From NCBI RefSeq assembly GCF_026460945.1, contig NZ_JAOVZV010000001.1, positions 434,001 to 498,000 of the forward strand: a DNA stretch of 64,000 bases, read 5' to 3'. The DNA comes from Chryseobacterium luquanense. Lineage in GTDB: Bacteria > Bacteroidota > Bacteroidia > Flavobacteriales > Weeksellaceae. A program made the translations under genes and the position numbers. Below the pieces are notes generated by a model. It saw nothing but the letters and a program-made list of their open reading frames with translations. It made no database searches and had not been told where the DNA came from. This document shows positions 13,842 through 23,299 of this stretch, piece by piece. Numbering within the stretch: position 1 is the stretch's first letter; each line of letters opens with the position of its first letter.

Positions 13842-16169
13842 TTATTTCGTCCAATTGATTTTTGAATGTTTCACTTCTTCAGAATTGGTACCGATCATGA
13901 TATCAAAATCTCCAGCTTCCCAATCGTATTTCAAATCTCCGTTGTAGAATTTCAATTGCTCAGGAGTGATGTCAAAAGTAACCTTTTTAGATTCACCTTT
14001 TTTAAGCATTACTTTTTGGAAACCTTTTAATTCTTTTACAGGTCTTGTAATCGTTCCAACTAAATCTCTGATGTAAAGCTGAACTACTTCTGCCCCGTCA
14101 TAATTTCCTGAATTCGTTACGGTAACCGAAGCCTGAACCGTCTGATTTCCTTTCGGGTTTGTGTTAGAAACCGTCACATCAGAATAATTGAATTTAGAAT
14201 AACTCAAACCGTAACCAAATGGATATAACGGTGTGTTACACTCATCCATATAGTTTGAACGGAATCTTTGATATTCACATTTATCCGTCAGTTCCTGACT
14301 TAATGGTCGACCTGTATTTTTAGCATTGTAATAGATAGGAATCTGCCCTAAACTTCTTGGAAACGTCATCGGAAGTTTTCCTGAAGGATTTACTTTTCCG
14401 AAAAGAACATCAGCAATTGCATTTCCAGCTTCTGAACCAGGGAACCAAGCATTTAAAATAGCATCCGGTGTATCTTTTACATTCGTTAAAGCTAATGGAC
14501 GACCTGTGAAAAGTACCATTGCGATAGGTTTTCCCGTCTTTTTTAATTCATTTAATAGATCAACCTGAGATTGAGGAATTGTGATTTCAGTTCTTGAAGA
14601 AGATTCTCCGCTCATTTCAGCAGATTCTCCGATTGCCAAAACGATAACGTCTGCTTTGTTGGCAATGTCAACCGCTTCTTTTAATAAAGCTTCTTTTGAA
14701 CGGTTATCTCTATCGGTTTTTTTACCATGAGCTGCGTAAATATCTTCTAATTTTGCATCGTAGTCAATGTTTGCACCTTTCGCAGAAATGAATTTCACCT
14801 CTTTACCATAATTTGCCTGAAGACCTTGCATCAAGTTAACAGAAACCGCATGTTTTGTAGCTACGCTCCATGTTCCTGCCATATTCATTGAGTTGTTGAC
14901 CAATGGACCAATCACCGCAACTGTTCCTGATTTTTTCAATGGTAAAACCTGATTTTCGTTTTTCATCAAAACCATTGATTGAGCAGCAGCCGTTCTCGCA
15001 ATATTACGGTTTTCCATGCTATAAACTTCTTTTGCAGCAAGTTTTGCATCACCGTGTTTGTAAGGATTGTCAAATAAACCTAAATCATATTTTGCTTCAA
15101 GAATTCTTCTCGCTGCCATATCAATTTCAGCCTGCGTCACTTTTCCTTCAGATAAAGATTTTTTTAATGTAGTTAAAAATCCTTCTCCAACCATATCCAT
15201 ATCAACACCCGCTTTAAGTGCTAAAGCAGAAACTTGTTGAAGATCTCCCATTCCGTGATCAACCATTTCGTTGATTCCTGTATAATCTGTAACCACAAAA
15301 CCTTTGAATTTCCATTGATTTCTCAACACTTCAGTCTGTAACCATCTGTTTCCGGTCGCCGGAACACCGTCAACCTCGTTAAAAGAAGCCATAACAGAGG
15401 CTACACCCGCATCAACCGCAGCTTTGTAAGGTGGGAAATATTCGTTGAACATTCTTACGTGGCTCATGTCAACAGTGTTGTAATCTCTACCGGCTTCGCC
15501 GGCTCCGTATAATGCGAAATGCTTAACACAAGCTAAAATATTTGTTCCGTTTGCCAAATCTTTTCCTTGGTAACCGTACACCATATTTTTAGAAATTTCA
15601 CTTCCTAAATACGGATCTTCACCTGAACCTTCAGAAACTCTTCCCCATCTTGGCTCGCGGGAAATATCTACCATTGGCGAGAACGTCCAGTTGATTCCGT
15701 CTGCAGCTGCTTCTTTTGCTGCAACTCTTGCTGATTGCTGAACCAAATTCATATCCCATGAAGCTGCTAATCCCAATGGAATCGGGAAGGTAGTTTCGTA
15801 ACCGTGGATCACATCCATTCCGAAAATCATTGGAATTTTCAGACGGCTGTTTTCTACCGCAACTTTTTGTACTGCTTTTATTTTATCAGCTCCTTTTATA
15901 TTGAAAAGTCCGCCAACTAAACCTTGTTCAACCTTTTTTCCGATGTCTGAACTTTTAGCTAAACCAGTCGTGAAATCTCCAGAACTAGGTAAATTCAACT
16001 GTCCGATTTTTTCGTCTAAGGTCATTTTAGCTAAAAGAGCATCAACAAAAGCTTTCTTCTTTGATTGGTATTGGGCGGTCTGATAAGACTGAACCGGTTT
16101 CGTTACCATTTCCTGCGCCGAAAATATTGGAGCAAGGGCTAATGTGGCAATTACAATTAACTTTTTCAT
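13842..16169 (-). CDS. bglX: Periplasmic GH3 beta-glucosidase
   Basis: A 775-residue family 3 glycoside hydrolase of the BglX type with a Sec signal peptide (ending I-F-S-A-Q at about 19). The TIM barrel contains K-H-F-A-L-Y-G-A and R-D-Y-N; the nucleophile aspartate is residue 295 in F-V-V-T-D-Y. The second alpha/beta domain follows (S-A-E-M-S-G-E-S-S-S-R), then a C-terminal fibronectin III-like domain from about 660. Retaining exo-beta-glucosidases of this type release glucose from oligosaccharides. As the last gene of the SusCD locus it likely finishes the breakdown of the oligosaccharides made by the GH144-like enzyme. A beta-1,2 specificity is inferred only from that partner. Confidence 0.93.
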   Translation of the reverse strand: MKKLIVIATLALAPIFSAQEMVTKPVQSYQTAQYQSKKKAFVDALLAKMTLDEKIGQLNLPSSGDFTTGLAKSSDIGKKVEQGLVGGLFNIKGADKIKAVQKVAVENSRLKIPMIFGMDVIHGYETTFPIPLGLAASWDMNLVQQSARVAAKEAAADGINWTFSPMVDISREPRWGRVSEGSGEDPYLGSEISKNMVYGYQGKDLANGTNILACVKHFALYGAGEAGRDYNTVDMSHVRMFNEYFPPYKAAVDAGVASVMASFNEVDGVPATGNRWLQTEVLRNQWKFKGFVVTDYTGINEMVDHGMGDLQQVSALALKAGVDMDMVGEGFLTTLKKSLSEGKVTQAEIDMAARRILEAKYDLGLFDNPYKHGDAKLAAKEVYSMENRNIARTAAAQSMVLMKNENQVLPLKKSGTVAVIGPLVNNSMNMAGTWSVATKHAVSVNLMQGLQANYGKEVKFISAKGANIDYDAKLEDIYAAHGKKTDRDNRSKEALLKEAVDIANKADVIVLAIGESAEMSGESSSRTEITIPQSQVDLLNELKKTGKPIAMVLFTGRPLALTNVKDTPDAILNAWFPGSEAGNAIADVLFGKVNPSGKLPMTFPRSLGQIPIYYNAKNTGRPLSQELTDKCEYQRFRSNYMDECNTPLYPFGYGLSYSKFNYSDVTVSNTNPKGNQTVQASVTVTNSGNYDGAEVVQLYIRDLVGTITRPVKELKGFQKVMLKKGESKKVTFDITPEQLKFYNGDLKYDWEAGDFDIMIGTNSEEVKHSKINWTK

Positions 16170-16215
16170 AAATCTATCTTCTTTTAATTATATTTTCTTT
16201 TTGTTTTTTAATGAG

Positions 16216-16917
16216 TTATTTTCTTTTAGACAATATCCATTCATACAATTTAGGATTTGAATAAGTAGAGTCCCATGAATTATGGTTGTCATTCGGAAAA
16301 ATTGTTAATTCAGCTTTTGGATTTACGGGATGTAATGCCTGATAAAAATTAAGTGCATTTTCCGGTAAAACAACATCATCCATTCCGCCGTGGAAAATTT
16401 TCATGTTCAAATTCTTGTATTGATGTATATTCGCATACATTACACGATCCGTAGGAGCACAAACTGAAACTACTGCTGCAAACATTTCAGGATGTTCCAT
16501 AGCCAGTTTCAACGTTCCCCAACCTCCCATTGAAAGTCCGGTAAGATAAATTCTGGAAGCATCAATTTTATATTTTGACTGAATTTCTTTAATTAAATTA
16601 AAAACTGTTTCTGTATCCCACCACATATTCTCCGGACATTGAGGTGCCAAAATTGCAACAGGTTCTTTTATTAAATTTTTGTAAGTAAACGGACTGTGCG
16701 CTTTTACGATCTCCAAATTAGTTCCTCTTTCTCCCGATCCGTGAAGAAATACAATTAGAGGGACATTTCCTTTTGCATTTTGAGGAAAATCCAGAATGTA
16801 AGAAATCTTTTCCTGTCTTTTGACTTCTTTGTTTAATTCTGCTTTGATTTCCTGAGCGTTCATACCCAATGATAACGGAAGAAGCAAAAGTGGCAGATAT
16901 TTTAATTTAAAACTCAT
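16216..16917 (-). CDS. Secreted alpha/beta-hydrolase, esterase-like
   Basis: 233 residues, with a signal peptide (to about 21, M-N-A-Q). The esterase/peptidase fold has oxyanion region F-L-H-G-S-G-E-R-G (57-65), nucleophile Ser129 in G-L-S-M-G-G, acid Asp180 or 181 in G-G-M-D-D, and His212 in N-D-N-H-N-S-W. It resembles the short CE1/prolyl-oligopeptidase-like hydrolases annotated as dienelactone hydrolase or PHB depolymerase family. Placed 46 bases upstream of the GH3 gene, it could remove acyl groups from the glucan substrate; that is inference. Confidence 0.8.
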   Translation of the reverse strand: MSFKLKYLPLLLLPLSLGMNAQEIKAELNKEVKRQEKISYILDFPQNAKGNVPLIVFLHGSGERGTNLEIVKAHSPFTYKNLIKEPVAILAPQCPENMWWDTETVFNLIKEIQSKYKIDASRIYLTGLSMGGWGTLKLAMEHPEMFAAVVSVCAPTDRVMYANIHQYKNLNMKIFHGGMDDVVLPENALNFYQALHPVNPKAELTIFPNDNHNSWDSTYSNPKLYEWILSKRK

Positions 16918-17020
16918 ATTTCTTTAGGTTTTGGCTAAAGCCGTTTGATTTTTTTATTATTGTTTAATAGGATTGCATTCTATTCTTTATAATTCTTTCT
17001 TTGTAACTATAACTATGAAA

Positions 17021-17125
17021 AAATTAGCCCCGATAGAAGCGACATCCTTTTTTGTTATTGCGATTTCGGAATAGTTCAACAATTGCTTCACTTTGTTCGC
17101 AATGACAAAAAAGATACAGCGGATA
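17021..17125. repeat. Intergenic inverted repeat between GH144-like and esterase genes
   Basis: TTGTTATTGCGA (17051-17062) pairs with TCGCAATGACAA (17096-17107) with one G-T pair, flanked by CTTTTT and AAAAAAG. The TGTCATTGCGA hairpin with an AGCCCCGATAGAAGC-like flank (17026-17040) is typical of dispersed intergenic repeats in Chryseobacterium. It sits inside the polysaccharide operon and may weaken read-through to the last two genes. Confidence 0.55.
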
Positions 17126-17146
17126 GCGGGATTAAGCTCCTAAAAA

Positions 17147-18532
17147 CTATTTGATATTATATTTTTCAGTTTTGAAGTTTAATTTTTTTAATCCTTTTTG
17201 AATTTCAGGAGCATTCATAAATAATTTCCATAAAAATCCTGTTCTGTAATTTTCAATCATCGGAGCTATTGTTCCCTGATCGATTGCTAAATATCTTGGA
17301 GTTGTCCAATTATTATAATTGATGGAAGTAGCATCGTAAGGTCCTGCAGAACCGATGAATTCTGGTTTTTGAGTATAAATAAATCTCAGAAAATCCATAG
17401 ACTCTTTGGGAGTATAGGGAAAACTGCTCAAAGCCGCCGTAGGAGTAATGACTCCATGATCGTTTTGTGGAAAATGAGCATCATAACCGACACCTCCATC
17501 CTTATTTCTGGAGTAACCTGCGGTTAATCCCCAATAATTTGGACCGTAACCTTTCCACCCTTTTGGGTTTTCAACGCAATATTTATAGTCAATCAAGACT
17601 TGATTTTTATTTAAATCGAAATAGTTATTGATTAATTTATCAGATAAATTTGTCGGGTCTAAACCGATGTATGAATAGTGCGCCCAAAATAATGGGCCAC
17701 CATATTCTTCGGCTCCGTTGTGCTTTACGTACATTGGAAGTCCGTATTTTTCTTTGTCTGAAAGATAGGTTCCGTTTCTTGTCCAGCCTTTGTAATACGT
17801 TTCGGCATCGATTGGATACGTTGGCGATGAAGCTGCTAAAATATAAGTAATTAAGCATTCGTTATAGCCTTGCAATGGAAAATTCATTTCCCACTGATAT
17901 TCGGGTGACCAATGCCAATATAAAACTTTTTCGCCTCCTTTTGTGTACCAGTTCCACTGTATACCTTTCCAAAGTTCATCGCATTTTTTTGCCAGAGCTT
18001 TTTCTTCGGCATTTCCATTTTTAAAATATTCACGAATCATTAAAATTCCTGAAGTCAGAAAAGCTGTTTCTACCAAATCTCCTCCATTGTCTTTTTTACC
18101 GAAAGGAACTGTTTTTCCTGTTTCTCCATTGATCCAATGTGACCATGCTCCTTTGTGGCGATCAGCTGTTGACAGGAAGTTCATCATTGTAGTCAGTCGT
18201 TTCACCGCATCTTTTCTTGGAACAAAACCTCTTTCAACTCCAACTAAAATTGTTGCTAAACCAAATCCTGATCCACCTGTTGTAACAACGTGTTTATCAT
18301 TATCCGGATAGATATTGTCTTCGTGATAGCGTTCTCTTCCCAACATTGAGTTTGGCTCTGCATAATCCCAAAAGTACTTTAGAGCATCTTTCTGAACTTT
18401 GTTCATCAATTGCTCGTCAGAAATATTAGATTTTACAGTTTTATTCTGAGATATATTTTGGTTTGTTTGAGCATTTTTGCACGAGACAATAAGTAATGAT
18501 ATCACTGCGATTGAAAGTATTATCCTTTTCAT
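17147..18532 (-). CDS. GH144-like endo-beta-1,2-glucanase lipoprotein ('glucoamylase' family)
   Basis: 461 residues, with a lipoprotein signal and acylated Cys18 (L-I-V-S-C). The (alpha/alpha)6-barrel protein belongs to the PF10091 'glucoamylase' family, whose studied bacterial members (CAZy GH144) are endo-beta-1,2-glucanases. The acidic cluster D-N-G-G-D-L-V-E gives Asp148, Asp152 and Glu155, whose spacing fits the acidic residues reported as important in the Chitinophaga enzyme (from memory). Other family marks: D-A-L-K-Y-F-W-D-Y (49-57), T-T-G-G-S-G-F-G (84-91), and W-G-L-T-A-G-Y-S in the second half. It would cut cell-surface glucan into oligosaccharides for SusCD import. Other specificities within the broad family cannot be excluded. 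Confidence 0.8.
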   Translation of the reverse strand: MKRIILSIAVISLLIVSCKNAQTNQNISQNKTVKSNISDEQLMNKVQKDALKYFWDYAEPNSMLGRERYHEDNIYPDNDKHVVTTGGSGFGLATILVGVERGFVPRKDAVKRLTTMMNFLSTADRHKGAWSHWINGETGKTVPFGKKDNGGDLVETAFLTSGILMIREYFKNGNAEEKALAKKCDELWKGIQWNWYTKGGEKVLYWHWSPEYQWEMNFPLQGYNECLITYILAASSPTYPIDAETYYKGWTRNGTYLSDKEKYGLPMYVKHNGAEEYGGPLFWAHYSYIGLDPTNLSDKLINNYFDLNKNQVLIDYKYCVENPKGWKGYGPNYWGLTAGYSRNKDGGVGYDAHFPQNDHGVITPTAALSSFPYTPKESMDFLRFIYTQKPEFIGSAGPYDATSINYNNWTTPRYLAIDQGTIAPMIENYRTGFLWKLFMNAPEIQKGLKKLNFKTEKYNIK

Positions 18533-18563
18533 TGTATCATTTTTAAACTTAAATACTAAAAGA

Positions 18564-18587
18564 AGAGGAGAACTTTCATTCTCCTCT
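18564..18587 (-). promoter_or_regulatory. Intercistronic hairpin between susD-like and GH144-like genes
   Basis: AGAGGAGAA (18564-18572) pairs perfectly with TTCTCCTCT (18579-18587). On the minus strand it is followed by TTTTAGTATTT. It could be a leaky terminator or a 3' stabiliser that keeps susCD mRNA levels above those of the enzyme genes. Confidence 0.5.
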
Positions 18588-18602
18588 AAATATATTTGAT
18601 TA

Positions 18603-20024
18603 TTAATAACCAGGGTTCTGCGTTAAAATACCTTTACTATCTGTAATTGCTCTTAAAGGTATTGGAAACAATTCATTTTTACCGGTCTGAAATCCTAATG
18701 GACCAAGGAAAGTACCAGCTTGACCTGTTCTTACTAAATCTGGAAATCTATCATTTTCCATTGCCAATTCAACCCTTCTCTCTTGCCAAATTGCAGTTCT
18801 AAGAGTAGACTGATTAGTTGCAGTTGTATTCGCAAGCTGAGCTCTATTTCTTACTAAGTTGATATTTGTAATCGCAACCGCAGTATTTCCTAACTCATTT
18901 GCCGCCTCGGCATTGATTAAAAGAATGTCTGCAAATCTCAAGATTCTTATGTTTTGAATAGATCCATATCCGCACGCATTATTGTTAAGTGATGAAGGGA
19001 CGTAAGTTTTATAATTCCAAGTGTTACCTGCTTGTGGATCTCCTTTTTTGATAAGATCACCTTCCGGTGTAGTTTGACCTTCTCTAAGAATGGTAAATTG
19101 TTTTCTGATATCACCAGGTTCAAATGCATTCTCTAATGCTTGAGTTGGTGTAAAGAAACCCCATCCGTACTGATTTCTTACCCCTTGAACTTCTGCATAC
19201 TGACTACCACCAAATTCTGGAGAACAACCACAATTAACTTCGAAAACTGACTCAGTTCCAAATTCACCTGCTGGTCTAAATAAGTGATTAAAACTAGGAT
19301 CTAAAGAATATCCCATTCCTTTTACTTGATTTGAAACGTCATAAGCTTTTTGGTAGTCTTTCATATAAAGATAAACTTTTGAAAGTAATCCCAGAGCACC
19401 ACCCTTTGTGACTCTTCCTTCCTGACCTGCAGGATATGTTTGCGGTAAAATTGCAGATGCTTCAGTTAAATCCTTTACAATAAATGCATATACCTCTGCA
19501 GCAGTATTTCTTGGTTTATTAATATAATCAGTTTGTATCCCATCAAAAATAGGAACGCCACCATATATTCTTACCAAATTAAAATAGAAATAAGCTCTCA
19601 ACATTTTAGCTTCAGCAACCAATCTGGTTTTAAGAGCTGTATCCATAGGAATGTTCGGAACATTGGTAATAACCTGGTTTGTTCTTTGAACAGCTTGCCA
19701 TTGACCAGTCCAGTATCCATTAACTCCGTCATCACTTGTTGTAAAAGAAAAATTATTATATGCATTGATAAAAGATGCATCACCAGGATTTGATCCTTTT
19801 TCAACGTCATCTCCAGTTACTCCAAACACATATTGTGCAGGAAAACCAGAATTTTCCCAACTTCTTAGGAAGCTGTATATAGCATTCGTCGCTTTCATAG
19901 CATCAGCTTCTGTTTTAAAGAAGTCCTCTGCTACTACTACTCCTTCCGGCTTGATATCAACAAAATCATCATTACAGCTAACAAATAATGAAAGTATTGA
20001 GATTGTTAAAAATATTTTTTTCAT
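18603..20024 (-). CDS. SusD/RagB-family glycan-binding lipoprotein
   Basis: A 473-residue outer-membrane lipoprotein with acylated Cys17 (L-F-V-S-C-N-D-D). It has the SusD beginning F-V-D-I-K-P-E-G, the tetratricopeptide-like core L-V-A-E-A-K-M-L-R-A-Y-F-Y-F-N-L-V-R-I-Y-G-G-V-P (about 148-170), and the C-terminal R-I-L-R-F-A-D-I-L-L-I-N-A-E-A and E-R-R-V-E-L-A-M-E signatures. SusD proteins form the lid on the SusC channel and bind the oligosaccharide. It starts 10 bases after the susC-like stop, so the pair is cotranscribed. Confidence 0.96.
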   Translation of the reverse strand: MKKIFLTISILSLFVSCNDDFVDIKPEGVVVAEDFFKTEADAMKATNAIYSFLRSWENSGFPAQYVFGVTGDDVEKGSNPGDASFINAYNNFSFTTSDDGVNGYWTGQWQAVQRTNQVITNVPNIPMDTALKTRLVAEAKMLRAYFYFNLVRIYGGVPIFDGIQTDYINKPRNTAAEVYAFIVKDLTEASAILPQTYPAGQEGRVTKGGALGLLSKVYLYMKDYQKAYDVSNQVKGMGYSLDPSFNHLFRPAGEFGTESVFEVNCGCSPEFGGSQYAEVQGVRNQYGWGFFTPTQALENAFEPGDIRKQFTILREGQTTPEGDLIKKGDPQAGNTWNYKTYVPSSLNNNACGYGSIQNIRILRFADILLINAEAANELGNTAVAITNINLVRNRAQLANTTATNQSTLRTAIWQERRVELAMENDRFPDLVRTGQAGTFLGPLGFQTGKNELFPIPLRAITDSKGILTQNPGY

Positions 20025-20034
20025 GACTTTTTAA

Positions 20035-22857
20035 TTAAAATGTTAAGTTCATACCCATTGTATAAATAGCAGAAATTGGATAAATATTATTATCAATACC
20101 CATTTGTACTCTATCAGAATTCATAATTTCAGGAGAGAATCCGTTATATTTGAAAATTGTTAATGGGTTTTGTGCACTTAGATATATTCTCAGTTTTTTA
20201 ACTGATAAAGATTGAGCAATTGACGAAGGTAAATTATATCCTATTTGAATATTTCTGATTCTAAAATAGCTACCATCTTCTACATAAAAGCTACTAGGTA
20301 AAATAATAGATTGGTTTGAAGTAATCATAGAATTGGTGTTGGAAGTACCTGCACCCGTCCATCTGTTATTATACATATCAAGATCCCAACTTTCATTACC
20401 ATAACGTTGCTCACGGTTATAATTATAAATTTTATTACCAAATACACCTTGGAAATCTATTCCAAAATCAATTGAATGAACCGCCAAGTTTATTCCAAAT
20501 CCATAAGTTCCTTTGGGGATGGGGCTACCTAGGAAAGTTTTATCTCTTGTATCAATTACTCCATTTCCATCAAGATCCGCAAACTTAAACCATCCTGCCT
20601 TTGCTCCGTTCTGCCCAGATGCAGCCGCTTCAGCATCAGTTTGGAACACGCCTGCAACTTCGTATCCATAGTAAGAACCAACAGCTTGCCCAGCTTGCAA
20701 TCTTACAATTGAATTACCGAATAAACTAGCTCCTGTTTCTAAGAATGAATCTTGATAAACGTTTGTGATCTCATTTTTAAGAGTTGTGAAGTTACCATAA
20801 ACTCCAAGTTTAACATTTTCACTAAGATTTGCATTATAATTTACAGATACTTCAAAACCTTTATTTTTAAAAGAGTAAGCATTAGTGATAAAATCATATG
20901 GATTACTAGCTCCGGAAATCGTGGCTTGATTAACTCCGTAAACTATATCTTTTGATTCTTTGTTATAATAAGTTCCCTCAACTTTTAATTTATTGTTTAA
21001 AAATGCCATCTCAACACCAAAATCTGAACCTGTTGTTGTTTCCCAACCAATTGACGAATCAATCACTCTGTCAACCGTTCCTGCCGGATATCCAGTATTA
21101 CCATAGTATGCACCTCCACCAATATTAGTTACAATCTGAGAAAAGTCTCTTTTAACTCTCGGGTTACCTAATTTACCCCAACTTGCTCTCAATTTCAACA
21201 AATCAAAAACATTCTGCTCACTCATAAAACCTTCTTTAGAAACTACCCAACCAATACTTACGGCAGGAAAAGTTTTATATCTGTCTGTTGATATTTGCGA
21301 ACTCGCATCTCTACGTACAGAAGCATTTAAAAGATATTTACCTTCATAATCATAATTGATTCTTCCAAAGAAAGATTCAATTCTTTGTTGATCTTGTGTC
21401 GCTGCAGGTCTACCATCTTGAACCGCCGCTGCAGTATCGTGATAATTAAATATATCAGTACCATTGAAAATATTTAAAGAGCCATTGGTCCCGTCATAGT
21501 TTACATTTTTAGCAATCCATACATCTTCTGATCTGGAATCTCTAATTCTGGAAAAACCAGCTAACAATTCTAAATTATGATTTCCGAAATCTTTTTTCCA
21601 ATTAATAGTGTTGTCCCAAACATAGTTTCTATTACGAACATTCCTTGTAATAAGGTTCGAAAGAGTTGCATTTGGAGTATATGTAATTGCAGGCGTATAT
21701 TCGTATTGGCTTGGACTATAGTTATCAGTTGTGTAACTACTTCTAAAAGTAAAATCTTTTAAAAACTTAATATCAATAAAAACGTTATTAAGCATTCTGT
21801 CCTGTCTTATCTGTGACCTGTAAAGATCTAATTGTGCTCTTGGATTTGCAATAGAATAGCCGTTGAAAAACTGATAACTTCCTGTTGCAGGATTCATAGG
21901 TCCAAATAATGGTGGAGAATTACGTGCATTTAACAAAGGATTATTTGCAACGTCAGTTCTTGTTTTTGAGTAAGAGAAATTATTTCCAATTGTAATGTTA
22001 TCTGTAATTTTATAACTTAAATTCAATTTTGTATTGAATCTATTAAAACCACTTCCTGAATTAACTCCTTGCCCCGCAGCCAAATTACCATCATCCTGCA
22101 GATACCCAACACTACCATAATAATTCAATTTACCAAGACTTCCTGAAGCAGAGAAATCATTTGAATTTATAATGCTGGTACGGAAAATTTCCTCGAACCA
22201 GTTGGTATCAGCTGGGAAATTTGCTCTACTGATAGATCCTGCAGAAGAACCATTGTCATTCATTAATTTTTCATTGTACAATTCAACGTATTGATCTGCA
22301 TTTACCATTTTAGGAATATTGGTTACCTTCTTAATACCTAAATAAGAATTAACATTAAAAACAGGTTTTCCTTTTCCACTCTTAGTTTTGATGATTACAG
22401 CTCCATTTGCAGCTTTAGCTCCAAAAATTGCCAAACTTGAAGGATCTTTCAAAACACTCATCGATTCGATATCCTGAGGATTAAGGAAAGAAATATCTTC
22501 CGTTAACATTCCATCAACAATGAAAACAGTGTTACCAGACAAAGATCCAACCCCTCTAATATCTACCCGAGGAGATCCACCTGGTGTACCAGATGTCACA
22601 ATATTTACCCCAGCCAATTTTCCTTGCACTGAGTTTAGTGGGTTTGCATTTGGTTTATCTGCCAAATCTTTAGCGGAGACAATCCCAATACTTCCAGTAA
22701 CGTTTTCTTTTTTCTGTGCTCCATACCCAATCATAACAACCTCCTCAATCTTCTGCTCTTTTGGCAAAGTATCTTGAGGAGTAACTTGTCCGTTGACATT
22801 CATACCGAAGTATAGAACAGCAATAAGACAAGAATACTTTAAATTAGTTTGTTTCAT
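20035..22857 (-). CDS. SusC/RagA-family TonB-dependent outer-membrane transporter
   Basis: 940 residues from the ATG at 22857 (an ATG 8 codons upstream, 22881, is also open but would precede the signal peptide). The signal peptide ends M-N-V-N-G-Q. The TonB-box region E-E-V-V-M-I-G-Y-G lies at about 38-46, the plug has V-S-A-K-D-L and P-G-G-S-P-R-V-D-I-R-G-V-G-S-L, and the barrel ends in aromatic F. Unlike most SusC proteins it lacks the carboxypeptidase-regulatory-like domain of about 80 residues between signal and TonB box. It imports oligosaccharides with the SusD partner. No sensor, anti-sigma or hybrid regulator is adjacent. Confidence 0.96.
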   Translation of the reverse strand: MKQTNLKYSCLIAVLYFGMNVNGQVTPQDTLPKEQKIEEVVMIGYGAQKKENVTGSIGIVSAKDLADKPNANPLNSVQGKLAGVNIVTSGTPGGSPRVDIRGVGSLSGNTVFIVDGMLTEDISFLNPQDIESMSVLKDPSSLAIFGAKAANGAVIIKTKSGKGKPVFNVNSYLGIKKVTNIPKMVNADQYVELYNEKLMNDNGSSAGSISRANFPADTNWFEEIFRTSIINSNDFSASGSLGKLNYYGSVGYLQDDGNLAAGQGVNSGSGFNRFNTKLNLSYKITDNITIGNNFSYSKTRTDVANNPLLNARNSPPLFGPMNPATGSYQFFNGYSIANPRAQLDLYRSQIRQDRMLNNVFIDIKFLKDFTFRSSYTTDNYSPSQYEYTPAITYTPNATLSNLITRNVRNRNYVWDNTINWKKDFGNHNLELLAGFSRIRDSRSEDVWIAKNVNYDGTNGSLNIFNGTDIFNYHDTAAAVQDGRPAATQDQQRIESFFGRINYDYEGKYLLNASVRRDASSQISTDRYKTFPAVSIGWVVSKEGFMSEQNVFDLLKLRASWGKLGNPRVKRDFSQIVTNIGGGAYYGNTGYPAGTVDRVIDSSIGWETTTGSDFGVEMAFLNNKLKVEGTYYNKESKDIVYGVNQATISGASNPYDFITNAYSFKNKGFEVSVNYNANLSENVKLGVYGNFTTLKNEITNVYQDSFLETGASLFGNSIVRLQAGQAVGSYYGYEVAGVFQTDAEAAASGQNGAKAGWFKFADLDGNGVIDTRDKTFLGSPIPKGTYGFGINLAVHSIDFGIDFQGVFGNKIYNYNREQRYGNESWDLDMYNNRWTGAGTSNTNSMITSNQSIILPSSFYVEDGSYFRIRNIQIGYNLPSSIAQSLSVKKLRIYLSAQNPLTIFKYNGFSPEIMNSDRVQMGIDNNIYPISAIYTMGMNLTF

Positions 22858-22891
22858 ATAGTTTAATTTTATCTTGTACAATCAAAGTCGG

Positions 22892-22915
22892 TAAGATTTT
22901 TATAATCAAATCTTA
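22892..22915 (-). promoter_or_regulatory. Perfect inverted repeat upstream of the susC-like gene
   Basis: TAAGATTT (22892-22899) and AAATCTTA (22908-22915), 8-base spacer, 35-58 bases before the start codon. It may be an operator or a leader hairpin. The rest of the 442-base gap (22858-23299) is AT-rich, with a promoter for the next gene at its right end and nothing else recognised. Confidence 0.35.
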
Positions 22916-23238
22916 AAATGTCTTTTTCTCAAAAGAAGACATTAATCAAAAATAGAAAAAAAAACGAATCTTGTTAAAGTTAGTTAAAAAAATTTCTATA
23001 AATGGTTTAATTTTAATTATTTGTTAAGAAACCGACATATTCAGTTAACTTATTATTAAAATTCACTCAAATTTTTAATTATTTCATACATTTCAAAAAG
23101 CCATTTTCTCACTTTGAAGCAATAATTTTCTCCAAAAATTGCATTCAAAGGCTGATTTTGAAGATTTAGAGAAAAAAATGTTTCAATTTGGTATAGAATT
23201 AGTGAATTTTACTATTTATTCTTTGTCATTCGAAAAAT

Positions 23239-23270
23239 TTTGTTGCAAACCACAGAAGTAATTACCTTTG
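23239..23270 (+). promoter_or_regulatory. Bacteroidota consensus promoter for the DUF4197 gene
   Basis: TTTG (23239-23242), 20 bases, then TACCTTTG (23263-23270) matches TTTG-N20-TANNTTTG exactly. Transcription would begin near 23277, about 23 bases before the ATG. Confidence 0.7.
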
Positions 23271-23299
23271 ACGAAGTTTAGAAAGAATAAAAAATTACA

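Noticed and set aside
17640..18311. Long opposite-strand frames inside the GH144-like gene
   Set aside because: Shadows of the real gene; no family motif in them.
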